Positions 43,655-56,199 of a stretch of DNA of 64,000 bases are shown piece by piece. Where the stretch lies: contig CM059584.1 in assembly GCA_030407085.1 (NCBI GenBank), positions 62,511,501-62,575,500 of the forward strand. The letters run 5' to 3'. Under the pieces are notes generated by a model. That model was not told where the DNA came from. It ran no database searches and worked only from the letters and a program-made list of their open reading frames with translations. This DNA is from Trichopria drosophilae (lineage: Eukaryota; Arthropoda; Insecta; Hymenoptera; Diapriidae). The translations under genes and the position numbers were made by a program. Position 1 is the first letter of the stretch. Each line of letters begins with the position of its first letter.

Positions 43655-44000
43655 ATAATGGCTAGAAATATTCCTGAAACCTCCACAATTATGATAAAAC
43701 CATTTTCAGCCGTTGAAATCGTAAAACACGCATAATTGTTATAAATAATCGCTGTAACTTGGCAACAAAACGTATTCATTTTCTGAAAATGGCTAGAAAT
43801 ATTCCTGAAACCTCCACAATTATGATAAAACCATTTTCAGAAAATGAACACCCCCAATGGTCTATAAAAAACCGTTGAAATCGAAAAACACTCGTCATTT
43901 TTATAAATAATCCCTGTAACTTTGCAAAAAAAGGTGTTCATTTTCTGCAAATAGCTGGAAACATGCCTGACACACCCAGAAGTATGATAAATACAATTCC
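43655..44000. repeat. Two to three tandem copies of a ~131-bp unit
   Basis: GGCTAGAAATATTCCTGAAA with about 30 more identical bases occurs at 43660 and 43791. A third, diverged copy starts near 43950 (AGCTGGAAACATGCCTGACA). Each ends in a CCATTTTCAG-like block and is followed by CCGTTGAAATCG and ATTTATAAATAAT-type text. A separate GGCAGTTTCGGG motif repeats at 43429, 43491 and, inverted, 43620. Confidence 0.75.
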
Positions 44001-44430
44001 GGAAAATAACCTTCTCGAATTGACAGTGAAAAAGCCAGCGGCCGATTGGAACGGGTTCAAACGGCTCTGGCGAATCGGCCGCTAACTTCTGGGTCATTTG
44101 TGTATGAAATGTAGGAACTGCAGAAACCTACACCAAGTACAGCATGGGTTATGAGTCAATTTCCGCCAGATAAACAATATTTTCGAAACGTAAACAAACA
44201 ACGAGGCTCGTATTAATTAATGGTAATCAAGCTGCTCATTACATATTCGGGCCGTCTTTTAAATAAAAGCTCAATTTCGAGCATCGACGGCAGGCAAACA
44301 GGTTATGTAAAAATCATCATGGCCTTCACTTGAATGTAAGAAGTGCGTCGTGTGATCGTGTGAATGGTATACTGAGCAACGCTTTGAATGAGCAAGCTAT
44401 CATATACGTGAAAAGCGAGGAAAACAAGAA

Positions 44431-44625
44431 GTGGTTAGGCGGTTTGGCCACAAACCTATGCATATCGAACATATTGAAGATTGCGGGTGTGACCACAGAA
44501 TTCGACGATACGACAACAATGAAGAAACGATTATGAAATTTATGAATCACGTTGGAGTATGTGCTCTTACGAATGTATTGAAAATGTACAAATGGTACCT
44601 TGATAATGTAATTAAAATGGAATAA
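44431..44625 (+). CDS. Unrecognised short ORF with His/Cys cluster, perhaps the end of an element gene
   Basis: The frame ends MNHVGVCALTNVLKMYKWYL and DNVIKME and is followed at once by AATAAAAAATAAA, so it looks like a genuine 3' end with poly(A) signal. A HIEHIEDCGCDHRIRRYD segment clusters His, Cys and Asp/Glu residues. The 5' part overlaps another frame from 44330, which suggests a frameshift. I cannot name the family. It lies 1.1 kb beyond the last Polinton gene and could belong to that element. Confidence 0.3.
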   Translation: MVRRFGHKPMHIEHIEDCGCDHRIRRYDNNEETIMKFMNHVGVCALTNVLKMYKWYLDNVIKME

Positions 44626-44756
44626 AAAATAAAAAGTTTTAACAAAAAATTATATGGGTACTAATTTACTTACTCCAAGGGTGATGTGGGGAAGTAATAA
44701 GTCCACATTTTCAATTAAAAGTATTTATTTAAATTTCGTTCTGATAGATTGACTCG

Positions 44757-44917
44757 TCATTGCGATAGTAATCCTGCTCAGTACGAGAGGAACTGTAGGT
44801 TCGGACATTTGGTTCATGCACTCGGTCGAGCGGCCGGTGGTGCGAAGCTACCATCCGTGGGATTATGTCTGAACGCCTCTAAGGCCGTATCCTTTCTAGT
44901 CAAAGGTAGCAACGATA
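44757..44917 (+). rRNA. 28S rRNA 3'-end fragment (rDNA pseudogene)
   Basis: GCGATAGTAATCCTGCTCAG, then AGTACGAGAGGAAC (the universally conserved sarcin-ricin loop), then GGTTCGGACATTTGGTTCAT, GGTGCGAAGCTACCATCC and CTGAACGCCTCTAAGGCCG give an unmistakable match to the last 160 bases of large-subunit rRNA. Upstream sequence is unrelated, so this is an isolated fragment. After the loop the text is CTGTAGG where most eukaryotes have CCGCAGG, two transition changes consistent with CpG decay. Sequence after 44917 (pyrimidine-rich TTTCTTTCTACC) might be intergenic spacer carried with it. Confidence 0.9.
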
Positions 44918-44999
44918 TTTTTTTCGACCTACTTTCTATCTTTCTTTCTACCTTCTATCTATTCTTTTTTGTTCAATATGCTTAAATTAAAATTAAATG

Positions 45000-47958
45000 T
45001 TCGCGAATACAGTGTAATACATTTGTTAAATTTAACATTTTATTATATGAAACTTGTAAGATATAAATGCAACAATTCTTTTGATTAAATTCAATAGTTT
45101 TCTTATTTTCCATGTTCTGAAAAGTTAGAGATGTTTCAGCATCCAATTGAATTCTTCTGTTCCTCTTGTTGCCCAGCGATGTTTTTACTTTGAGATATGG
45201 ATATCAATCGATGCTGATTTCAAGACTGACTGAAGCACTGGCATTCAATGGACTGAGGGTGATCATTCTGTAATTGTAAAGATTAACTTTAATATTGAAA
45301 ATAAAAATATTTTTATTTTACTAAAATGAATTAGTCGAATATACTTACTCTGTGACTCAAGAGGTTGAAGTGCTCCCAATGAGGAACTATTTTTGATTAC
45401 TGTTAAATTTATAAATTTGTGTTTATATATAATATCACCCCAATTCAGCAAAAATTTATAATGATCAAAGTAATTAAATATTATTGCAATTTTTTAGCAC
45501 GTTGTAATGCCAGCACTGGGACGCCGGACACTGTCGTTACGGCGAATCGCCTTCATCCGTTATGATCGGTATGTATTCATTTGATTAGTTATGTTTCAGA
45601 TGTAGCGCCGGCAGAGAAGAATAGGGAAAGAGAGGAACAGAGGAGAGCGTGAAAAGGCCGAGACCGGCAGATCCGATTTCCCACTGTAATTGTAATCGTA
45701 CATAACCAATTGGGTCGTGCGGAGACGATTGCGGGTGGTTTGTGTCTTGTGTCGGAATTAATCTGTACTCGGAGACCTGGTGGGTTATTGTTCTAGAAGG
45801 AGAAAATTGTAAGTACTGGCTCGACCGTATCGGACAAGTCGTTCTCATACTCTCTCTTTCGCTCTTTTACCTCCTCTCTTCCGTGTCGTACTGGAGTGCG
45901 GTGTGACATTCGGTCAGCCGGAGTGACAGAGGTCACCATTCCTTTAGGTCACCACAACTGCGCTGGTATTGTCTTTTTCGTGTATTAAGATTTCGTAATA
46001 AACGCGATTTCTTTCATATTTTATTTATCTTGTTCTGGCTTTCTTTCTTCCGTTACTAATGACCCGTCTCATAACCTCCGACCTGCGAAGTTAACCGGTG
46101 AACGGGATTTGGTACCGCCGGGGGTTCCAGTCAACTGACAGTCCGAGCGAGAAAAACTTATCCTTCCGGAGGTTGAGCACCGGTGAAATTCCGGCGAGTT
46201 CATCAAATTTAATCATTACAAGGTTTTATCGAGTTAATGTATGCGCCCTCCCAATATTAAACGCACTTAAACCTGTCACATTTCTGTTTTGTGCGAGTAT
46301 TCGTCTTGACGAGACCATCTTGCGAAATATTATTTGTCGATTTCAGACATATCCGGCTTACTTTATACTTTATATTATACTATTATAATTTTTTAAATAA
46401 TATGCGTCATCTAGCTCCTTTTAATTGTTTAAATAATATGCATCAAACAGCTCCTGGCGGCCTTTGTCCGCGTTCGTTAACCCGCCCCGGTTAATTTTTT
46501 AATAATATACGCTACCCCGCTTCTGCACTCGCCTACATCATGTCCAAAAGGCACCTACTTACACTACTAAGGACGATCTTTTTTCGACTTCAAAACTCAC
46601 AAGACATCCACTGATTACCGACAACCACGCTGCTTATTACTACCCCTATAGTGCAGAAGGGGCAAATTGCGCTCACGGTGAAATTGCGACCGGCGCGCCG
46701 TAACGTCAGACCGTTGGTAGTAGCCCTGGATCAATGAGGTACGTTTGGCCATCGACAAGGGTACCGGCATCACCGACAGTACGAGCACTTTTTATTAATT
46801 TCGTTAACCAATATTTCGATTCCTTGTGACCCAGGGTGTGTCCAATTATTATGCGTATTTCCGATTGTCAGTCACCGTTTTCGCGAGTGAAAGTGCGAGT
46901 GTAAAAGCGCCAATTGATTTTAGGTATCTGAATCAGGTCTTCGGTGAATTTCTGCCTTTGTCGCGAGTTTTTAATTGATTAGCTTCCAGGATATTTCCTT
47001 TCCGCTGAAAAATATCTCGGTTGAATTCTTTGTCGAGAGAGTGGATAACTATTATCGTGTCATTCGGCATATTCGGGAAAACTATGGTTTTCTGTCAAAT
47101 TTCTTGGCCTCGATGCTTTCGGAAAGATACAACGACCGATCACGCGTTTATACGGTTATCTTGGAGAACGCTATCGAGTATATATCTCGTACAATTTCGG
47201 GAAATCGTTCGAAAAGTGGATAAATTCCTCCTTTCGACGATACCAGGAAAAGCTCTTAAGTTGTCTATCTTTCGTAAATGAGGAAACGTCTTATCGGTTC
47301 CGGGAAATAACAATGAAAATGAATCCGTAATTAAGACGCGTAGAAAGCAAAAATGCTTTCTTTAAAATTGCGATTTTCAGTTGCTTTCGCGAGCCGCTAA
47401 CAGACATGGTCGAGATTTCACACTTAAAACTTAGTTTCGTTTCAACAACCACGCAAGCTCGTTAATTTTATCTAGGTTAGTTGGGTCGCTCCTTGCGAGT
47501 GATCGTATGTTGAACTACCTAGCTATATTTTCACTGTGGTGTAGTGAACTCTGCAGTTATCTCTTACCTTGCCCTTCTTGAGAGGTGGCGTTATCTTACG
47601 AATTTACTAGCGGAATTTTCGCAGAATAGGGAGATTTTCTCGGGTAATAAAGAAAGGACCATGTGAGCAAAGTTAACAGCACCGGGCCCTTCGAGCGGTG
47701 CTAGTCGTGTTTGGCCATATGGACCATGGGTATTTTGGCTTCCTAAAGTCCCTATTTATTGGGTAAAAGCGAAAATCCAAAGACAGAAGCGTTTCACCTA
47801 TGTTATCCGAAACCTCTCTTTACTTTTGTTACATTTTTTGATGTGTGGATCGCTGGGTACTCACCACGTTGAGTCATCTATTCGGAACTAGACCTGGGAC
47901 GATAGCTTGGTGTTTCCTGTTGGGTTTTTTCGTCCCTATCGTATTTTGAGTATCTTGG
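45000..47958. other. Region without recognised genes, partly LTR-like
   Basis: Around 45558-46080 a segment with CpG-rich parts, AATAAA near 46000 and an end CCGTCTCATAACC (start GTTATGATCGG) looks like a retroelement LTR or promoter region, followed by TTTGGTACCGCCGG, which may be a primer-binding-like site; this is weak. Three AATAATATGC-containing units repeat at 46395-46510. A frame at 46975-47223 (FVERVDNYYRVIRHI and so on) has ordinary composition but no motif. The region to 47950 is more GC-balanced than the rest of the window and may be internal sequence of one retroelement. Confidence 0.3.
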
Positions 47959-48259
47959 TGTTACGTACCTAATAGTACACAACAGTGCGAGCGGTGGGCG
48001 GGGAGGAATAAAATAAGAAATTGCGACGGATTAGGTGTAAAGGTCGCTCCCAGACTGACTTCTCCTATGCGGTCCCGAGACGAGAGCGCAGCGGAGCTCA
48101 TCGTCACATTTCTTTTCCAACCGTGTGAATATGCTGAGGCTGCGCTTCGACTTCCGTTCGACAGCGCAGCTCGTGCATATTCACACGTTGAAGAATTAGA
48201 TTTTATTTATTAAATTATATAATACAATATGGGTGGGACGGACGCTACGTAACACTTGG
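47954..48259. mobile_element. Solo LTR, 296 bp, with 5-bp target duplication
   Basis: TGTTACGTAC (47959) to CTACGTAACA (ending 48254) has inverted TGTTACG/CGTAACA ends, flanked by CTTGG at 47954-47958 and 48255-48259. A 5-bp duplication is usual for LTR retrotransposons. It contains GCGAGCGGTGGGCGGG and a GTGTGAATATG...CATATTCACACG inverted pair shared with 37289-37646. No internal coding region adjoins it, so it arose by LTR-LTR recombination. Confidence 0.75.
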
Positions 48260-48929
48260 ATATCTCAATTACGATAACGATGGATAGGAATGCATTATCG
48301 GTGGACTCTCCCTACCGTATAAAAAAATGTGTACTTATTTCGTCGGAATGAATGAAAAGTGCTCTTAACAATGTTTTTCGAGATCCTACCTTTGATAGAA
48401 AATTAGGATTGAATACTTTTCGATGGAACTTCCGGAGAGCTGGTTTTGAGGGACTTTACGGGGCCTTCCAGAGGGCTCAGTGGTGTTCTTTTATTCAGCC
48501 CATCGCTCACCCAGATTATTGTGATCAGTAGGTCTCGCACGAATTATCGAAAATTCCCCACTTAATATATGTTTTCGCTGTTTAATCATTTTTTGTCGAC
48601 CTCGACTATACAAGTTGATGTGTTCTCTACCAACATCAAAACAATTCTTTGGGCATTCAACCAGGTGTTACCGTAATTAATTTCTGCCTGTTATTTTGTA
48701 GCGAGTCACGCTTAATTGCAACTTGAACAATGTTTGTTTTTTTATGTACTCGGCCTTCTAGTGGTTTGCGTGAATGAAGGGCAACATGAGTGAAATCAAT
48801 AAATTAAATCAAATGTTGTAATTGCTTTTTACTAATTGATAGAAAATTCATTTCAGTAAAATTGTAAAGAATATATTTCTAGATAAATATAAGTCATTTA
48901 TTCCAACCTCAAACTGAAAATATGTTTAA

Positions 48930-49370
48930 CAACGGGGAGTAGGGCTAACCACCCTACTCCCTATAAATACGGTTACACGAAATGCAACGCGCAGGGCCCC
49001 TGACCATTGGGCTGTTTCGGATGCAGCCCAGTCCCGAGGTGGAGGGGCCGAAACGGGCGTCCCGGGACCACGACATTTATATGCCCACGGACTATTTCGG
49101 TGGATGGAGGATATTGTTATTATTGTTACTATTATTATTTTAATAATAACTTTAACAACAACATTGGTTTCTTGTGTCGCTTAATCTGTCCGAAAATTGA
49201 GAAATTTTTAGCTCAAATCTCTACCAGATCAGCGTGAAATGAAATTTCACTGCAACCACGCTCCAAACCACGAGGTATGTGATTGCATCGGTACTGAGTT
49301 CAATTCAACGCGCAGAAAATTTCTACACGGGCAATCGAACCCAGAACCTTTGGAGACGATCAGGTTACGA
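48930..49370 (-). mobile_element. Candidate SINE-like repeat with B box and GC-rich hairpins
   Basis: On the minus strand TCTGGGTTCGATTGCCCG (about 49345-49328) is a good Pol III B box, but no matching A box is seen upstream, so a tRNA-related head would be truncated. At 48990-49075 a GC-rich block holds TGGGCTG...CAGCCCA and GGGGCC-rich hairpins. Whether these parts form one element is uncertain. Confidence 0.3.
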
Positions 49371-49439
49371 TCCTTTATTATTATTACTATTTTTTTAACA
49401 GGCAATTTAGGTCGGCACTTAATATCAATGATTCTTCAC

Positions 49440-50211
49440 ATAGCTTCAAATTGATTTTAGGATGAATAGTCCTTTCTCTATTTGACAGTAAAATGTTCAG
49501 TATTTCAAAATTTTAAAAGCGGAGAAAAATTTTTTTTTTCAAAATGTGATTTTTGGTTATCCACTGTTTTTCGATTTCCAACGAAAAATGTATAACCTTA
49601 GAAGTTATTCATTTTAAGATTAGAAAATGAGGCTGCATTTGACGCGGGTTCGATTTGTCGACTTTTACATATATATTTCATGCTCTGTTTATTATTACAT
49701 CCATTAATATTGATGTTTGTAGGAATTACTAATTTCTTGGCTGAAAATTAATGTATCATATTGCATCTGCTATTTTAGATTTTTCAAAACCTTTCGTCAA
49801 ATTCGCAAACCACGACCACAAAGCAACGACTTGTTCCAAGTTTTAAAAAATCGAACAGAAAATTTATTTGTCATATTGAGTCTCACACTTTTATTTCTTT
49901 AAGTGACTTCGGGATCCCAGGAATCGATTTAAAACCTTACACTAGCCAATCCGGAAAGATTGATCAAAATTGGATTCCTTTACTTTTAAGGAAAATTTTT
50001 ATAATTTATATGATGGGATAGTACATTTATATTATCTGAAAATGATTTCTTATATGTAATTCAAATACCTATACGATAAGATTTTTACGTTTGGCAAAAA
50101 TATTATTATAATAAAAGCTAAATCGACAATACAAAAATAGGTTTATAATGATTTGTAAAAATTTATAAAATGATATCTATTTTATTTTTACAACTTTAAA
50201 TTGAAACTTAA

Positions 50212-50214
<3 letters not shown>
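49440..50214. other. No gene recognised; AT-rich
   Basis: No coding frame, repeat pair or RNA gene found by eye. Confidence 0.35.

Positions 50215-50298
<84 letters not shown>
50215..50298. repeat. (TA)n microsatellite, about 80 bp
   Basis: An uninterrupted run of about 40 TA units. It is self-complementary, so the length may be misassembled. Confidence 0.95.
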
Positions 50299-50301
<3 letters not shown>

Positions 50302-52335
50302 TGAAAGAGATCGAATTATGTATATATCATATAATTCAATAGTTATTAAAAGCTATATAATTTGAAAATCGAAAATAATGCATTACACAATTTTACGAAC
50401 ACGTGTATACCCAGTTTTGTAATATCAGTTGGACTTCTTTCTTATAATTAGCTATTCCTTAATAACTATTTAGATATGCATAATGCTATCTCTTTCAAAT
50501 ATCTACATATTAGTGGTATACATTTTTTCAAATTATATAATACTGTATTAGTAATTTATTTGAAACCATATAAATCTACATTGATCATATTGCTTGAACT
50601 TGTACAACTGCTTGTTTTCAACGTATAGACTGTGAATCATTATGCTATAATTATGATTGCAGATAAAATATCCCTACACATTCCATGGAGATATTAGCCA
50701 ATCGGACTTGTAGAATATATCGAAATATGTACATAATATTCCAGATGTATTCATAAAAAAACATGGCAAGCTTCGAATGACACTTAGAAGATATACTAAA
50801 CTACAGTTAGTGATTACTCTTAATCGTTATTAAATGTACTAAGCTAAAATTATAAATTGCTTTTAATGATTATTCAGATTCACCCCTTTCTTAACTACTT
50901 TCGCATTTGTAACATCGGATTCAAAATTGAAGAACGAAGGAGCAATGAATCGTATACGCCTGGAGCGTGTTTTTCGTGATGGCTGGCGCCGAAGTCGCAA
51001 ATTTGCGTCGCTTTGTACGGCGGTCTATTAATCGTGCAGTAACGTGCCACCTCTCAAATTAAAGCTCTTGAAAAATGCTACAAGTTTTGTCAGAACTCCG
51101 CGTAATTACGTAGGAAACGACATAGAAGCGATTCAAAGTGGATTGTCACTGTATTTTCACAGTTTTTGTTTAATAACTCAATAAGTATCCACCGTTCAGA
51201 AAAAAGTTATAAGATATAAGTTGTAGAGCATGAAAAAAAGCTACAAAATGAGCTATTATACATCGATAAAACTTCACTCCAAGCCGAGTTATTTAAAAAA
51301 TTCCGCTTTTTGGGGTGATTTGGACTTTTCTCAAAAAGCATAAGCGATTTTGTCCCGAAAACCCAGAGTTAAGCTTTTCTAGAAATCGCCGCCAATTTTG
51401 TGCGCTTACGAGGCTTCTTTTGGACTTAATTTTCATCGGATCTCATTGGGTTAGAGGCTAAATTAAGGGTTATAACTTCCTTATAGTAGTATTTCATTAG
51501 CACAAAATTGCATTTTTTACCCTTTTTATGACCATAGCAAGAGAACTATTCACTTTAGGTCAAAGAAACTCAGCGATGAATTGTGCAGGTTGAATTGTAG
51601 AGTTTAAAATGAGCCTTTCATTAAGATAACATAAAAAATACAAGTTATTATATAAAGAGTGATTATTTTTCTTCACGTCAATGGTGCGCTAATAAAATTT
51701 TAAGCATCGGATTCAATTTGGTAGAGGATTTTTTGCCTTGAAATTTCACGTAGAATAAGTACTTGCAATACGGTCCGCCAGTTAAGGAGGATACGCCATA
51801 TATTGTCCACCAAGAGACTATGCGAAGTTAAAGTAGAGCAGCCAAGGAAAATCTTTTTATCCTTGACTGCTCTACTTTGACTTCCAATATACTTGACTTT
51901 GAATATCCAATATACTTGGTAGATGCATAGTGTAAAATGGATAAAATGGATTTTTTGCTACTATTTTTTCTAATTAGTTTTATCACGAGTAGGTGATCGG
52001 ATTACCTATATTCCCACCACGTGAGTGGATATCTGACCGAGTGAGTGATGGAAATTCGAAAGGTAGGCAACTGTTACCTGCTGCAAGATTTATGCTTCCG
52101 CATCAACCTGCGATTCGACATTTATGTTTAGTTGTAGTAGCACCTACAAAAATCTGATGAAAAAATCACTTCAGAATCAATTCGTGACAGTGTTTTGGAT
52201 TGTTCTAATAAACGTCAAGACGCGTTCCTGCAGAAACTAGAAGAATGTTACTCAAATTAAGATTTTAAATAAATATATCGTTTATTTGGTGTTACAATTA
52301 TTTAGTTTAATGATTGTTGAGCGCTTCGTATCTTC
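50299..52335. other. No gene recognised
   Basis: AT-rich. A short inverted pair, AAAGTAGAGCAGCCAAGGA at about 51830 and its near-inverse GACTGCTCTACTTTGACTT at about 51865, forms a hairpin. No coding motif. The end near 52190-52270 shows AATAAA motifs. Confidence 0.35.
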
Positions 52336-52675
52336 GCTACAGATAAAAAACCTATCTTTTGAGAGGGGTCAGGACCCTCGCCACCACTGGGGCACGTGGG
52401 TCATGAGAAGGGTCGGAAATCCTAAATAGCAACGTAGACCAAGTGGAGGCTCATTTGAAAAGTCTTTTCGAGACGAATACAAAACACACCGCATAGAGGT
52501 GCTGCGATCATTTTGAAAGGATTAAAGATGTGCGTGTTCTCTGCTCTTGGCATCTTCCAGGTTCAACAACGTGGACGTAGCAGGAAACTGATCCCTTCGG
52601 AATGTCGGTTTAACGAGAGTCTTGCCTTGCACATGTTTGTATTGGCATAAATCCTAGCTGGTTAAAGTAAGACTG

Positions 52676-53005
52676 AGCTCGGCCATTGAAGGCAAAGCCG
52701 ACATTGAGCCCAGCCATTTAAGGCGAGACGTTGCTCGACCCTTGCAGGCAAAGCAGACATTGAGTCCAGCCAGTTAAGACAAACCTGCGCTCGGCCATTG
52801 AAGGCAGAGCCGATATTTAGCCCTACCAGTTAAGGCGAGACGTCGCTTTACCATTGAAGGAAAAGCTGACATCGAGTTAAGCCAGTTAAGGAAATACTAT
52901 GTGTAGCCATTGAAGGCAAAGCCGACATCGATTCCAGCTACTTAAGGCAAGCAAGCGTTCTGTCATTGGAGGCGAATTCGACATCGAGTCCAACTGAACA
53001 ATTCC
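52676..53005. repeat. 57-bp minisatellite, about six units, in one arm only
   Basis: GCCATTGAAGGCAAAGCCGA or a variant occurs at about 52682, 52738, 52795, 52850, 52908 and 52966, spacing 55-58. Each unit also has CCAGCCAGTTAAGGCGAGAC-like text. The opposite arm (near 55500) carries only about one inverted unit, so the array expanded after the arms formed. Confidence 0.85.
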
Positions 53006-53079
53006 CGTTAAAGCAAACAATTCCAGCAATTCAATTGATTTGAATTCTACTTTTCAAAGTGTTGGAAGGTTTGGTCCCC

Positions 53080-54138
53080 AGTCGTTTGGCAATAAGCTAT
53101 GAAGTTAGAATGTTTGTATAACTTGGCGAATCATGCCTGTATCAATAGCAGCGATTTCATTTCTTATTCGTTGTTGGAGTTCTGCGAGGTTTGCTGGTTT
53201 CGTTTGATACATCCTTTCTTTAAGATAGCCCCACAAAAAATAATCAAGTGGTGTAAGTTCAGGGGATCTAGGTGGTCACTCTACATCTCCTCTTCTTCCT
53301 ATTCACATTTCTGGAAATACTGCGTTTAAGTAAGCAAAAATATCTCTGTCATAATGAGAAACTGCGCCATCTTGCTGAAACCATGTCTCATCGCCTACAA
53401 TTACCTCAATCGGTAGGATTTAATTTCGTAACATATGTTCATATTTCTCTGCATTAAGAGTCCCATCAATGAAGAAAGGCTCAACTATTTTGCCGTTAAT
53501 AATCCCGGTCCAAACATTCAACTTTTCGGGATATTGAGTAGTGCGAGTATCACTAATCCATTGCGGGTTATTGTCGCTCGAGTATCTAAAATTAGGCCTA
53601 TTGATATTACCATTAACTTGAAACATAGCATCGTCTAAAAACACGATTTTATTCAAGAAATATCTATCAGCATCTATTTTGGCCATCATCGTTTCACAAA
53701 ACTCAAGGCGTATATCATAATCGTCTTCAAGCAGTTCATGTACAAGTTTAATTTTGTAGGGATGGAACTGTATTTTTTTTTTTTTTTTTGAAAATGTTAT
53801 GTGTAGAACCATCACTAAGATCATATTGCAGACTTCACTGTACTGTGATCATATTGCCGACCTCACTGTACTGTGAGGATCTTCAGTAATTGCGAGAGCA
53901 ACGCCCAGCTGTTTTTCTGACGTAGTTGCTATAACAGGCCGACTCGATCTAGGGAGGTCCTTTACACTTCCTTTCAAGTTCAAGCGTGCAATTGTTCTTT
54001 GTACATTCGACTTGGATATTTGCTCAGTCCCTTCTCCAAATGTCTTTGAGTAAACGCTTCACTTCACGTCTTCATTAGATATCGTGAGCCTTTCATCATC
54101 AGAATAAGTATTCGTTCACGTTCGGTAAGAGATGCCAT
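53080..54138 (-). pseudogene. Mariner-family transposase, frameshifted
   Basis: Minus strand from an ATG at 54138 (MASLTERERI, the start of the HTH region). The N-terminal HTH part (54138-53830) has stops. The catalytic part at 53770-53420 is open: HPYKIKLVHELLEDDYDIRL, then NKIVFLDDAMFQVNG with the first Asp, then PEKLNVWTGIINGKIVEPFF. After a frame break, ETWFQQDGAVSHYD carries the second Asp (near 53375), and RSPELTPLDYFLWGYLKER (near 53250) the last acidic site. The gene has near full family length. Terminal repeats were not resolved; the A-rich run at 53770-53790 (minus-strand A12) disrupts the frame. Confidence 0.85.
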
Positions 54139-54329
54139 GTTATCTTAAACGTCTGAAAAACCCACGACTTAGATGGAAAAAAATTATAAAAACAGCGATA
54201 AGGGCGCTTGGTTTTAAAATTACGGAGATGAGCTACGGTAAAATAGATTTATTAGAGAATGATTGATTGTGGACAAACTTAATTTGCATCCTGCCGTTAC
54301 ATAGTCATCGGACAAGATGTGATCTTAGG

Positions 54330-55480
54330 AGCACAATATACAACAATATTCATTCTGCTACTTTGTAGCAAACGTATACGTATTTAATTTATTGGAATAA
54401 ATCCGAATGAAGAACAAAAGACATCATTTATCAACGCGATATAGTACAATGATTAATAATTGCATATATCACTATATGCTTACAATGAGCGCCCGTGGGC
54501 CCCTCAAGTTTTCATCTGTGATAAAAAATTTAAATTTCTTCAATATAAATTATTCTACTATTAATATACTAAGCAAATATGACAAGAACAAACAAATAAA
54601 CAAATTATCGCGGCCACCCCTACCACCTCAAATATACGTTTGCACAACCCTAAAAAGACGAATTTACAGTTATTTCATATTTTCAACATGATCACCTAAA
54701 CAAATCTTTTCCAAAAAATACTTAAAAATTTCTCAATAGTGATAGAATTGTACGAAGACCCGCGTCGAGTCCCGGAAAACCCCATAGAGCAACCCCCACC
54801 GCTAAAAAGACGAATTTAATGTTATTTCGTATTATCGATGTTAACGATGCAGGAATGATTTGGGTCAGGATTTATCTAATTATTTAGCAGAGTATTTTTA
54901 TTAATTTTCCCGACCAGCACCCATACAGATTTATGCGCGTAGTTAGATGAACGCGGGAGAACGCACTCGATATTTTCCGACGTTCAGAAGCCACGCGTTG
55001 GATGGCTTTAAGAGGCTACCTAACGAGAGTTGTGTGTTTTCTGCAGAGCTTAGCGGCTTGCGACTATGACGATTCGCGGATAGTTGGATAGCAAAACCGA
55101 GTAGCCTCTATCAATTGTCGATGACTTGATGGTATATTTTAGATTGACTTGTGGACTTGAGATCGGTCGACGTCGAAGACCGAGCGTCCAGAGTTCACAC
55201 GCCGAGTTGCAGTTTTCGCGAAGGGTAACTGCCGACCTCAGCACTTTGAAAATGCCGGTCGCTACAACGTGAGTCCGTGAAACATTCGTAGGCTAGCAGG
55301 TTCCCAGCAAAAAGTGTTTACAATTTTGATGACGCTAACATGGTTTTATTTTCCACACTGCAATAGCGCACCCGGATGCACGAATATTGTATGACATGAG
55401 ACAGTATTCGTAACGGTAGAAATAAAACTTATTAAATTATGAGAGCCTACGACATAACGGGTCGTAACAATCGACATGCC
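54330..55480. other. Interior of the inverted-repeat element, no gene recognised
   Basis: Mixed sequence with no coding motif. A frame at 54407-54691 has no features. Near 55400-55470 GTAACGGT and TCGTAACA occur, which recall LTR-like ends elsewhere, without a clear pair. Confidence 0.3.
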
Positions 55481-56199
55481 GTAACTGGCTGGATTGCACG
55501 TCGGCTTTGCATTCAATGGCCGCGCTCAGTGGTGCCTTAACCAGCTGGGATTGATTGATGCCAGTACAACATGTGCAAAACATGTGACTGGTAAGGGGAC
55601 TACTCACGTTAAACCAACACCCCGAAGGGATAAGTTTCCTGCTAAGTTGAAGACATACATCCTCGGTGATACCGAGAACAGAGAACACGCAAATCTTTAA
55701 GCCACTGAAAATGATGGCAGTGCCCTCTATAAGATGGGTTTTGCATTCGACTTTTCAAATTAGTCCCTACTTGACCTATGTTGCTATTTAAGATTTCCGA
55801 CACGCCCCACGTGCTCCAGCGGTGGCAGGGGATCCTAACCCCTCTCTAAAGACAGCTTTTTAAAAAATCGTTTCACGTGTTCCGGTGATTATCGAAACAC
55901 TATCTTTTTAAATGTTTTTGGGTAAAAAATCTTCAAAATTGAAATTTCCTGCCAAAAGTGAACGCAGCGCCCTCCATGAGTAGTGTTCTGAATTCGTCTC
56001 GAAAAGATCTTCCAAATGAGCCCCCACTTGTCATACGTTGCTATTTAAGATTTTCGACCACCCGCAGCCCCCCTCAAAAATATATTTTTTGAAAAATCGT
56101 TTCACGTGTTTCAGCGTTTTTAAACAAAAAATATTTTTTCTAGTTATTCACCCGGTCCGGGACTTTTTGAAAACCCTGTATCCACGTGTTCGATGGAGA

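Larger units (their letters stand above)
52340..56195. mobile_element. Inverted-repeat element with a CCCTGTAT right end, hosting a mariner
   Basis: About 350 bp at 52355-52700 (AGAGGGGTCAGGACCC onward) pairs with 55495-55880 inverted. A further direct copy of part of the right arm (CTATTTAAGATTT, AATCGTTTCACGTGTT) lies at 55965-56130, and the sequence then ends in GGGACTTTTTGAAAACCCTG, a terminus resembling those of the TACAGGGTG family. The left terminus was not located. Inside are a 57-bp minisatellite and a mariner transposase. Confidence 0.6.

Noticed and set aside
45550..46080. Possible full LTR with primer-binding site
   Set aside because: Ends do not form a clean TG...CA pair, no second copy was found, and the proposed primer site does not start with a standard TGG tRNA complement next to the LTR end; mentioned only within the gap entry.
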